DNA from: Sordaria brevicollis
Lineage: Eukaryota > Ascomycota > Sordariomycetes > Sordariales > Sordariaceae
Assembly: GCA_033439795.1 (NCBI GenBank)
Contig: JAUTDP010000003.1
Span: forward strand, 3,782,001-3,846,000
Reading direction: 5' to 3'
DNA: 64,000 nucleotides
In this document: in pieces, positions 1 through 10,200 of the stretch
How the letters are laid out: each line of letters opens with the position of its first letter
Numbering within the stretch: the stretch's first letter is position 1
Translations under genes and position numbers: made by a program
Notes under the pieces: model-generated
Database searches by the model: none
Seen by the model: only the letters and a program-made list of their open reading frames with translations
Told to the model about the DNA's origin: nothing

Positions 1-307
1 TATTCGACAGTTCCTCGCGTTCCTCGTCTGAAGTTTCCTCAACCAACGCAATGGTTGGGCGCCCGAGCCGGTCATTGCTGGAATTGCCCGAGCGGCGCCC
101 GTCTGAACTAGGATTGGAGTGGTAGACGGATGACGTCTGGCTGTCTCGGCGATCATCGTCGTCGGCAAGTCGAGGCGGCGTGTAGGGAACAACGCGGATG
201 CCGGTAGTGGCGGTGCTGGTGGTGTTTGTGGTGGTTTGCGACTGCGATCGTTGGTGTTGATGGTGCATCGGTGTTGATGGGCCATGCCGGCTGGGTGGCG
301 CCGACAT
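1..307 (-). CDS. N-terminal part of an unrecognised, disordered protein (runs off the window)
   Basis: The minus strand is open for 102 codons from an ATG at 307-305, beginning MSAPPSRHGPSTP, and leaves the window at base 1. An in-frame TAG three codons upstream (317-319) and a purine at -3 support this start. The visible part is low-complexity and probably disordered: a His/Gln/Ser patch (MHHQHQRSQSQ), a Thr/Ser run, the more conserved-looking block IRVVPYTPPRLADDDD, an Arg/Ser/Asn stretch, then an acidic end (EETSDEEREE). Codons favour C or G at the third position, as expected for an expressed fungal gene and unlike the AT-rich right side of the window. I do not recognise the family; the catalytic or structural part would lie to the left. 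Expression would be driven from the long intergenic region shared with RCE1. Confidence 0.7.
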   Translation of the reverse strand, partial: MSAPPSRHGPSTPMHHQHQRSQSQTTTNTTSTATTGIRVVPYTPPRLADDDDRRDSQTSSVYHSNPSSDGRRSGNSSNDRLGRPTIALVEETSDEEREELSN

Positions 308-3300
308 GGCTCTCTCCTAACTTCTAAAACACCCGGTGCTCGAGGCCGGGACCTAGACAATCCTGTGAATCCACTTTCTACGTCAAAACCGGTGCGATCA
401 GGACAATTCCATGTGCGATTCATGCGGAATCAGCGTTGTCGACGTTTAGAAGCAGTGGAGTTTGTTGTCGTTGAGGTTGATCACAAGATGTGGATACAGA
501 ACAGAGAGAGTCGTATATAAAGAGGCGTGATGCTGCGGTTCCTGTCGAGCAATTGAGTGAAGAAAAAACCTGATATCGTAGTCGTCGTCGATAGCGATGA
601 TGATGCTGAGGTTGATGGCGGTGAGGCTGTAGTGTGGTGGTGATGGTAGCTGTGGGTAGGTGGATATGCTGTGGTGATGGACGGCCTTGGTGATGGTGGT
701 GGACGACAGTTGAGGCAATAATTTAAAACATTAACAGTGAGCCAGATGAGGATAGCAGGTATATCCAAAGAGTGACCGGTAGCGTAACCGAGAGAGCGTG
801 AGTTGGCTTTTGGTAAAAGAATGACAAGAAGGGGAATTCCCTTGGAAAAAGAGTGTGGATGAAGATGCAGTATATCAGACAGCCATGTGTGTGAGTTGGT
901 GGTGTGCCCGGTGGTGTTGGGTGTGTAGCACCTCCTGCTGCTGTAGATGCCGATGGGGGAGGACAGGAGGAGTCCCGTCTTGGGTTGAGACGGAGACAGG
1001 TCGGGTCGCTGGCGCCAGAGGGGGAGACCAACAACGTGGTGCAGCAGGCAGGAGGTAGGCTAGGAGGAGATCGGTGATGGAGGATTTGAGCAAAAATAAA
1101 GAGTGACAAGCGCAAACTTGGAGAAACAACGAAACAGGACGCAAAATCCACAAAAACTGAGGAATCCGCGGCCGGGTTGGGTCGTATATCCAGGTCGCGG
1201 TTAGTTCGTTCTCCAACTGAAAAAGGTCTCCTTCACTCACACACACACGCAACTTCTACGACAGACTTTGAACAGGCCTTTTTCGCAACACACCTTGGGA
1301 AGCAGGAGGACAGAAGGATTCGGGAAAAAAGGGAAGAAGGAACCTGAGAAATGGAATGGAAGCGGGTGTGGAAGGGGCGGTCCACTGCTGCCCACTGCTT
1401 GAATGGACCTGCCAGTGGTAAAAGTGGAAAGAGCGCGGGTTGGCCGGGGTGCCGGTAGCCCGCGTGGAGAAACAAGACCTATCTGGTGGATCCGAAGCTA
1501 TTCCGAGACTGCCATTGGCCGACCCGGGCCTTGCTAATCGCTAGCACAAAAAAAGAGCTGCGGACCTGCGGTTGCATCCTGTGCTTGTCAGTGCGTCGAG
1601 AGCGCTGCAGCCCAGTCAACCATTGCTGCACCCGTCAGGAGGAGGACGGCGATATATCAACCAGTGAGAATCTCGAACCCTCTGAACACTGAAGGGCTGC
1701 AGCATGCAAGTGAGGAAGGCTCAGCAGGCAGTTTGCAGGTTATCGTACATCGGAGCGGCAAAAAAAGCCCAAAAGCCTCTTTTGCTACCAGCTACGGTGA
1801 CAGAGTGCAGAAATGGGCAATGGCACCCAAAATGTCTGCCAGCTTGTCAAAAGTTTAATTTCGCGTAAAGACACGGCCCAGCCTTGATAGGGCAGGCGCC
1901 CGCAATAAGCTGCAGGCTACTAACATGGGCTTCAGCCATGGGGTTGCTCACGAATGTCGCCGAGAAGGTTCAGTACAATCGCCAGGGACGGCAGCACCCA
2001 GCCATTCATATTGACTCCACTTTGAGGGATTGTTGAGTTGAGTTGAGCACTGACCCCGTCATGAACAGAGAGGCCGACCCGGGCTGAGCAGCCGTTCCCG
2101 AACAATTGTCCCCAAATATCCAATGCCTGTCGTGTCCAATGTCCCGCAAATGTTTCGGTCTCGGCTGCCCTTGACCGTCATCTCTGGGGTTGGCGTCCGT
2201 CCGGGGTGGGATAGGGATAGGGATCGAGGCAAGAAAGCATGACGAACGGTAATGGCGTTATTCATGTCTCGTCTCCATAGTCTCTCCATACTTTGCCAAC
2301 ACCACCATGATGGAGTACACTACAGTTCGCTTCGTCACTAGACTCGTGGTCGATCGCTTCACAAGTCCAAAAAGATCAAAGCCTATCAACTCCCGCCCAG
2401 GCCTGTCCCACGAGGTACAGCCAGGCACAGACTGACGTCGGGTTGTCTTGTCGCGAAAAAGGGCAAAGGAGCGACCTTGATTCGCCAATGAAGGGTCCAC
2501 GACCACGAGCCCACGCGAGGTCCCTCGTCATCCGAAACACAAGCGTCACTGGCGAACATTCCTCAGGGCGTTTGCTATAAAACTTGACTTGTGAGGCTGA
2601 AGGCTTGGGCAGATGATCAAACCAATTGCTGGCGCGAACAGCGGGAGGGAGCGGTTATGTTGTGGTCCAGACAATCGCTTCCATGGTCTTTTCCAAAAGA
2701 GTTTGTGGTTGACCCCTGACGGACAAACGTTCGAGATGCGGCGCGTGCGAATCAAAATCAAGAGATGCCATGGCCTTCAAGACATGGCGAAGCGCGTGGG
2801 TTTTTGCGGAGGCAACGTCGTGATATCTGAGTCAACGACAGCTGTACAAGGCGAGCCTTACGGAAAGTTCTCGCGATGGAATGGAAAATAAGCCCCCCCG
2901 GTTCGGGATACTACCGGCCGAGCCGGTATATCGGTATTCAATATCAGCGACCGATATACCTACCTAGAGAGTATGGGCCCCGAATCCACGGGACGGGAGA
3001 CCCTGAAATTCGGAAGTGGAAGGCGGATGGAATGTGAAGCCATGCGGCAAGAGGAGGCTCAAAGTCCCGTCTATCGGCTATGGCCGCCGACCGTTACCTG
3101 AAGGTGAAAGAAGAATCTCAATGCCCGGACAACAATGCTAAAGTTGAACTGAAGAGTCAAGGGTGGGGCAAACCCCGAACATCCACATTCCAGTGAAGGA
3201 GCTCAACCAAAAAGGAGACAGGTCCCGCAGCAATCCTTCGTCTGAACTATCGTCAGCCCAACGATCGGCACTGACACCTCACTACTGCAGGAACAACAGA

Positions 3301-4047
3301 TCTCTTGCTCCAGTTGCCAGGTTGCACTCTTCACCACTCACCACCATGCCTTGAACAAAATCTCAAACGTGCTTCTGCAACTGTAGAAAAGGTCTTCCCA
3401 AAAAATTCACCACTCGGATTCTCAACTTGACAGCGGCTCCCGACAGGACAGAACAAGGGCGAGCGAAAAGGCGACCGACATCTCGGCATCTAAAACGAGC
3501 TGCATACGATCCACCCCCCATCCCGACTTTCTTGACAACAAAACCTGCCTTCTGCTGCGCTTGCTACTGCGTGCTGCTGTACACCACCTTCGGCCTTGCT
3601 TTCCGGCGGCTAACACATCCGAATTGATCATCGAACTCAAAGTTGTCTCAACATCTCGGCATCCAACAGCCGCCCCGGCGCGCGTATTCTGTAACAGCGC
3701 TTAGGCAGGGTTTCTGAGAAGGATTGACGCCGGTACCACCATATACACCACCACGTTGGAACTTGAAACTTCCAGACATTGTGGTTGACTGTCGACGGGA
3801 CTTTGTCGGCTTCCCACAGCGCCGGGTTGCCTTAAGTCGTAATCGAATCGAATAATCCTCCTTACCACGCGCGGGCTGATCCGAAAACAACCACCGCTTT
3901 GGTCGAGCGAAGTCTATTCTTGGGCTTTCCTGACGTATTTTTCAACTTGAGAAAAGGCAAAACTGGAACCTTTTGTTTCGAGTTACATCGATAGTGCCGG
4001 AAGTCAAGTCAAGCATTTAGAAGGAGTGTTGAGGAGCGAACGAAAGG
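308..4047. promoter_or_regulatory. 3.7-kb divergent intergenic region
   Basis: This region lies between the minus-strand gene at 1-307 and plus-strand RCE1, so it should hold both promoters and 5' leaders. No frame gives a convincing protein: the longest frames are short, overlap on both strands and are rich in simple sequence. The 480-1250 stretch is TG/GA-biased on the plus strand (CA/CT on the minus strand), with an (AC)n run near 1237-1247, like long CT-rich fungal leaders. The base composition shows no sign of RIP. A nested inverted repeat sits at 2912-2960. I saw no tRNA or other structural RNA. Confidence 0.5.
2912..2960. repeat. Nested perfect inverted repeats (possible cruciform or hairpin)
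   Basis: TACCGGC (2912-2918) pairs with GCCGGTA (2922-2928) across a 3-nt loop. Overlapping it, GGTATATCGG (2925-2934) pairs perfectly with CCGATATACC (2951-2960) across 16 nt. The two hairpins share the bases GGTA and would be mutually exclusive. The location is intergenic, about 1.1 kb upstream of RCE1. Confidence 0.6.
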
Positions 4048-5132
4048 ATGGTGGACTTCTCAGAAGTGTTTCACAGGCTTAACCCCTGGTCGAAAGGTAC
4101 CTCTATACTCAACTCTCACCTTCACTTCACTCCATCACCACATTATTATTCAAAGAACCAAAACTAACTGAACTAAATAGACACCCACCCAATCTCCACC
4201 ACCACCGCCTCCCTCCTCCTCCTCCTCTACGCCCTCTCCTACTTCCTCCCCTTCTACACCTCCCCCCTCACACGCCCCTCACCGACCTTATCCCGCGACA
4301 ACCCCTCCGTCATCCGTGCCCGCATCCGCTCCGTCTGCATCTCCTGTTTCTTCTGCTGCCTCTCCACCTTCCTCATCCTCTTGTTCGTTGCCAACCTCTC
4401 GGTGTCCGATGCACTTCACTACCTCGGTTTCTGGCCTCTAGGCCTCACCGAGTCCGCCCGCGCCTTAGCTCTAACAGCGTTGCTCTTCGCCGGCCCACTA
4501 TTTCTCTACCTCGTCGTAGACGATGGCTATAAAGACTGGCTTCGAGGTGATCCCCTAAAGGAAGTATGGGGTGATATGTTGGTTTGGAGGAACATTGTCG
4601 CCGTACGTTTAGCCCCCCTCCTTGTTTTATATTGCTCATACTAATACCGGAAAAACAGGGCCCCCTAACAGAAGAGCTCCTCTTCCGCACCTCCTCCGTC
4701 CCCCTATTTTTACTCAGTCCCCTCCCCGTCTCCCAAACAATTTTTTTGTCCCCCATAATCTTCGGCCTAGCGCACGTCCATCATTTTTACGAGTTCCGCC
4801 TGCAAAACCCGCGCGTCCCCGTCTTCGCTGCCTTGCTTAGATCCATTTTCCAGTTCAGTTTTACTACCCTTTTCGGGGCGTATGCCACGTTTGTTTTCAT
4901 TAGGACGGGATCTCTGCTGGCGGCGTTCGCGGTGCATGCGTTTTGCAACGGCATGGGACTGCCGAAAGTTTGGGGACGGGTGGAGAGGTATGATGGACGG
5001 GGGAACGATAAGGTGTGGACGGGGGTTTATTATGCTTTGTTAGTTGCGGGGGCGTATGGGTTCGGGAGAGAGTTGTGGGTGTTGACGGAGGGGGGGAATG
5101 GACTGGTGCCTACGAGCGCTTTTAGGAGGTGA
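4048..5132 (+). CDS. RCE1: CAAX prenyl protease 2 (RCE1), three exons
   Basis: Exons 4048-4096, 4181-4602 and 4659-5132 join in frame to 314 codons, close to the yeast Rce1 length. Introns are GT..AG (4097-4180 and 4603-4658), with CTAA-type branch sites near their 3' ends. The product is an ER-membrane type II CAAX endopeptidase of the CPBP/ABI family, which removes the -aaX tripeptide from prenylated proteins such as Ras and a-factor-type pheromones. Visible family marks: SRDNPSVIRARIRSV (about 54-68), typical of fungal RCE1; the EE..R motif in GPLTEELLFR (E162, E163, R167); FGLAHVHHF with H196; and HAFCNGMGLP with H250 and N254. These match the conserved Glu/His/His/Asn active-site set. 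Hydrophobic stretches near 26-42, 67-90, 108-130, 184-200 and 220-255 fit a multi-pass protein. The start has a purine at -3 and G at +4. Codon use is GC-rich in exon 2. No RIP damage is seen. Confidence 0.93.
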
Positions 5133-5492
5133 AAACGATGTGATGAGTGACTCGAGGTTGTTGATGGTGAGTGAGAGTGCGTGGGTGGCTTCTAGACTTT
5201 AGACACACGTCTTTGGCTCGGTTGGGTTTGATGAAAGGCGATAAAGATGTTTCGCGAGTGATGTCGCTTGCCAGGGAACGATCTGATGAGGGAAGCTGGG
5301 GCGTGAGCCATGACCTCATTCTTGAAAGATATCAAGGAAAAAAGCTCGTGAAGAAGTTGGAATTGAACTAAATGTCATGACACCCTGTGTTAATATTTTC
5401 TTCTCTTCAGTAATTTTCAAGGCGAAAAAGTTTGATCTCCGACAATGCTGATAGAGTACCCCGTACGAGGGCTGCCGCCCCCGTACCCCCGC

Positions 5493-5515
5493 AAAATTTG
5501 CCTACGGCAAATTTT
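5493..5515. repeat. Perfect 10-bp hairpin
   Basis: AAAATTTGCC (5493-5502) and GGCAAATTTT (5506-5515) are perfect reverse complements around the loop TAC. It lies between RCE1 and the MULE, next to a block of CCCCGTAC/CCCCCGTAC repeats. It may be the remnant of a small dispersed element. Confidence 0.65.
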
Positions 5516-5527
5516 ATACGGGTGGGC

Positions 5528-5558
5528 AGAAATTTACTTGAAGCGGAGCTCAATATTA
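5528..5558 (+). repeat. Palindromic motif, left copy (partner at 40276-40309, inverted)
   Basis: Contains TTGAAGCGGAGCTCAATAT. The reverse complement of 40276-40309 carries TTGAAGCGGAGCTTCAATAT in the same AGAAATT...TTGAAGC context. The two copies flank the MULE in opposite orientation and lie outside its TIRs, so they belong to the older target DNA or to another small repeat family. Confidence 0.5.
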
Positions 5559-5572
5559 CTACCTTATTAATT

Positions 5573-5647
5573 GAGAAACGCTATTTGTACGGACTGAAAA
5601 CGCTATTTGTACGGACCCCCACTTTTTTCTCCCATACATAACCCGAA
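5573..5647 (+). repeat. MULE left TIR with internal tandem repeat
   Basis: Starts GAGAAACGCTATTTGTACGG. The 15-mer CGCTATTTGTACGGA occurs twice (5579-5593 and 5601-5615), followed by CCCCCACTTTTTTCTCC. The right TIR, 39731-39805, is its inverted copy. Related tandem-repeat TIRs end the MITE at 63416-63854. Confidence 0.9.
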
Positions 5648-6763
5648 CCCTAGCAACCTATCATAATCGCGACCACCTCTAGGTCGTACTGCGCCCGCTA
5701 AACTCCCAGATTTCAATCCATTATACGTTTAGACCCCTATAATCGTATTATATTAATTACCTCTAAGCGCTTAGACTAATACCCTAAATTAAATTATATT
5801 AACCAATTTAATTTAACCGTTTTTTAATACCTTATTAAATTCCCTATAAAACTATTATTATATATTACTACGTCGTAATTAAATCTATTAATACTACGCC
5901 GCGCATCGTTAAATATTACGAAATAAATAAAGGTCTAATATTTATTAATAATATATAACGGTCTACTATTTTTTTTCTATATATTTACTTACTAATCGTA
6001 ATATAAATAATAGATACGGCGTTTTAATAGCCGTCGGCTAATTGCGACCGTAGCGCGCCCGCCTATATCCCTAATAATTTCATCGATCCTAATCTTCTCA
6101 ACCCCGTTATACCTAATATTTCGAATATTAATACCGCTATTCCTAATACTTAAATACCTTTTATTATCGAACTTATATTAGCGCAATTTATTTTATTATA
6201 ACCTACCTTAATCGAACTTACCCTAATATAATTAATAAATATTACCCCGCCTAATAATAATAACGAGCGTCTCGACGTAGAAATATAAAACCCTCCCTTC
6301 TATAAAATCTTTACTACTTAATATAATACTTTTAATAAAATAATTAAAGCGGTAAAAGATTAGGGCGAGGAATTTAATTAATAATTTATTAAAATAAAAT
6401 CCAATAATACTAAAGACCCAGAATTTAATCCGATTAAAATCGACTTTGAGTATAATCGTAGTAAAGTCTATAGAAATAAAGCAATTAATCGCAAAATAAT
6501 AATATTAAAAATAGGATACCCTTAGAGGGGGATTGCTAAAATGTTAATAATAAACGATATAAAATAAACCTTTAAAATAAAGGAAGGATATAATTATTAT
6601 ACTTATATTCCTAATAAAAGAGTATAAATTTAAAGAATTTTTAAATTAGAATATAAAGCTTTCGTTATTTAATATTTATATTAACCCGACGTTAAAAACC
6701 GTTAAATTCGAAATTAATTATATTATTAATTTCTAAAATTTTATTTTACTATTAAATAATTTA
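5648..6763 (+). pseudogene. MULE transposase, N-terminal fragment (RIP-mutated)
   Basis: The first part (about 5650-6300) is 5' sequence without a clear frame. From about 6330 a plus-strand frame with only TAA/TAG stops reads as a FAR1/WRKY-GCM1-like DNA-binding domain. It has a GCPQRGIAK-like block, in which the Cys is mutated to Tyr, followed by an IKEGYNYYTYIPN stretch in which HNH/C residues appear as Tyr. That is the CPW...HNH pattern of fungal MULE N-termini. It is interrupted at 6764-6768 by Gypsy-1 and resumes at 14031. Confidence 0.65.
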
Positions 6764-6768
6764 AAAAC

Positions 6769-7075
6769 TATCACAAGCTTAGCCGTAACTGCACGTAATT
6801 GGTATATTGTTATTACGTGCTTGTGCTCGTATAGTGGTCGCTTCCTAAGACGTACTATTATATTCGGGATAGTCCCGCCCGTACGGAATATTACGCTATT
6901 GCTCACCGCCTATACGGTTAGGGTTACCTAACCGCGCGTAATTAGCGCGTTCCCGTCGCGCCTTATAAAGGGCGGGCTTCCTACGTATACTTTCTTCCTT
7001 TTCTTCTTTCTTCCTCTATATAATTATATATATTTATATCTATTATTTACCTTTATATTAATTATCCTTATAATA
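6769..7075 (+). repeat. Gypsy-1 5' LTR
   Basis: 307 bp, same length as the 3' LTR at 13719-14025. Shared blocks include CCTAAGACGTA, TTCGGGATA and GTCGCGCCTTATAAAGGGCGGG. TATAAAG in the last block is a plausible TATA box. The differences between the copies are transitions. Confidence 0.9.
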
Positions 7076-7299
7076 ATTAATTATACTTTTAAAATAACGC
7101 GTTTACGCGTAATTTTATTTTATTTAAAATAAGTCGCTTATTTCCCGCTCGCTGTATACGAACCGTCGAATTAATATATTTTTTTTATTATTAAATCCCT
7201 TTATTTAATTAAATAAGGGAAGGTCTTTATATTTAGTAGATAAAAAGATTTACGACGATTAAACGATCTTAATTATATCGCTCTTTATATTTTATAATA

Positions 7300-10200
7300 G
7301 TAATAGCGACCTTATAATCTTTTCCTTTAATAGTACGTCGAATATTCTCTTTAATATTCCGGCTTTTAATATTAATTTTATTAATCTTAATAACGCTATT
7401 ATTTTAAAAGCTTTATATAATATTATTAATAATAATAATAATTTAATTCCCGATATTAATATTGTCCGTACCGCCCTCTACGAGTTTACCTTCGACGAAA
7501 ATATTAAAAAGATTTTCGTAAACTTCGGTAACGATAAAGAACCCCGTTTCGTCCCTTACGATTATTTCGACCGCGCTTCCTTAATTGTTAAAGAAGCCGC
7601 TTTCGCGTCTATTATTTAATTATTCGGCCGCGCTTATTAGCGCCTTCGCAACGATTATATATTTATCCGCAATTGGAATAATAACTTTATTAATTAATTT
7701 AATATAATCTTTATCGACTTTAAAAATTTCTAAATATTATACGCTACTCTTTAAAAAGAATATTCCGACTTTAAAATTTAATATAATAAATTTAATACTC
7801 AAACCGTTATTATATTTTTTAATTCTAATAACCCTAACCTTACCGCTCCGGGAATTAATAATATTTATAAATAAATAGTCGCTAACCTCCCCGTTTTTAC
7901 CGGTTTTAAAAAAGATTTTACTAAATGTATTCGTATTTTCCACTCTTAGTATATAATTATTTAAATTTAATAAATTTACAACCCGATATTATTTTAGGAC
8001 GAACGTTAGAAGATTCTATATATAATTATATTATTCGGCCCCGATTTTAAATCTAATATTAACAATTTTATCGAAATTATTATAACCGAAAATAATAAAG
8101 ACGTTTAAAAGTAGAAAATAAGCGCCGAATTTATATAATATTTAATTAAATATTTCGAAATAATTAATATTAAATAAAATATTTAACGTCGTTTAATTGA
8201 ATATTATTAATTTAATAAAAATTTTATTAATTTCGAAATAGAATTAACGTTTTTAATAATTATTTATAGCTTAATTAAAATTTAAAAGGTCGAATATTTA
8301 AGGAATAAAGTTTTTAAATATATTTATAACGCCGGCGCTTATTATAAACCCCCTGTTAATAACGTTTAAAATAAGTAATTAAAAATATATTATAAAATCG
8401 CTTACGTTTAGGATAATACCGATTACCGCGCTTATATAGCCTATAATATCCTTAGTCGCGCCCTTAATAATAATATTAATATTAATTCCAATAATAATTT
8501 TAATTCTACTATTAGTAGCTCTAACTCCGCTTTTAACCTTAATAATCGTACTGTTAATTAAAGCGGTAATAAAATAGATTTCGACGCTATTAACCTTATT
8601 AATATTATTTACTTTAATATATTGGACTAATATATATATAATAGCCTTTATTATCGTTATAGTTAGTCCGGCCATTTAATTAAGGATTACCTTCGTTCTA
8701 TTAATTATAGTCCTTAAAGCCTTATTAATAAGAATAACTATTATAATAGTAATCGCGGTCGTAATAGGAATAATAATAGTAGTAATAATAATACCGTTAA
8801 CGTTCGTAGCGTTAATACCCCCGCTACTAACCCGGTTCCCGCCCCGGCGGCTAACTCGGCTCCCGCTTAACCTATTAAATAAATTATTAATAGCGAATAT
8901 TATAATAATTAAAGAAATACCTAACTTTTATATATAATTACGTATAGAAGCCCAAATTAATATTATTAAAAAAGTAAATTTTAAATTATAAGTCAAAAGA
9001 TTTAGAGGAAATATAAATTTAATCTTTAAATAATTTTACATTTTTAAATTTAATATTCTTATTATTTTATATATATATTAAATTGTATAAGGATTATTAT
9101 ATTATTTTAATAAATAGTAATTATTCTATTTACGCTTTTTTAAACTCTTTATTTATAAAAAAGAATAATTTCCCGCGTTTTAAATTTTTATAATTAAAAA
9201 AATTGATCTTTATTAATAGAATCGTTAAAAATATTATTTTTAAAGGAATTTGCGTTTAATTCCGTATTAATTTTTATACGGAGATTATTACCTTCTTTAT
9301 TTATAATATTTTTAAAAATTACCCTATTATTTTCGGCTTCCTATAAATATAATATTATCGACCTAAAATTAATTATAATAATTATACCGTCCGCTTTATT
9401 TAATATTACGGCTATTACCTCCCTTTAAATTTTTCCGATAAATAGATTATTATATTTAAAAACTTTATTAATCGTATTATAGTAATAATTATTCGCTTAT
9501 TATTATAATTAAATACCCCGATTTTAATTCCGCCGCTACCTTTATTCTTTAAATCCCTTAGGATAATTTTACGATTGGAGCCTGCTTTTTAAATTATTCT
9601 ACGAATAATATTAACCTTTAAATTATTACCCTCTTTTTTAACCCCCGAGAATAAACCTACCCTAATTCCCTCTTTAATCCTTAAGGTTAAATAATATAAT
9701 AATTTTCCGCACTATATTAATAACCCTGTAAAGGCTTTAATCGCCAATCGAGCCGGGATTAAAATATAAGGAATTTCTAATATAACCGCCCTTTTCGTTA
9801 AAATTAAAAGCCCCGCGGTTTATAAACTATATATTCGCTTAAATAGCCGCCGTATTTCTATTAAAACGGTACGCCTAATATAATTATAACGTTTTATACG
9901 CGTCGATAACGTACTTAATATAGCCGATATTAAAAAATTTAACGCTATTACGTTTAATTATATATACGAGAAATAGAACTTTAAACCCTTAATTATTAAT
10001 TACGCTATATTAGAACGACTATTTACGATTTTAGAATTAATAAACGTCGAAGAATTAATAAAGGATATAATAAATAATATTATAAATAGTAAAGGGGAAT
10101 AATATAAATACCTTTTACCGCCGTTTATTTATCCGTTCGTTAATATAATAATTAATAATATTAATTCTAATAAAGATAAGGAAATTACTATTTTAATAAA

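Larger units (their letters stand above)
5133..5564. other. RCE1 3' flank and euchromatin/RIP boundary
   Basis: No gene is supported here. Normal composition continues to about 5420. It is followed by a GC-rich block containing CCCCGTAC repeats (5458-5490), a perfect hairpin (5493-5515) and a palindromic motif (5538-5553). The MULE target-site duplication starts at 5565. The RCE1 transcript should end in the first few hundred bases, but no clear terminator is visible. Confidence 0.5.

Noticed and set aside
446..1252. Several overlapping 90-142-codon frames in the leader region
   Set aside because: They are Thr/His/Ser/Pro-rich translations of simple CA/CT-biased sequence, overlap each other in different frames, and lack conserved blocks.
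2613..2891. 92-codon plus-strand open frame upstream of RCE1
   Set aside because: No recognisable domain, competing frames on the other strand, and no supporting splice or composition signal. It is treated as chance within the intergenic region.
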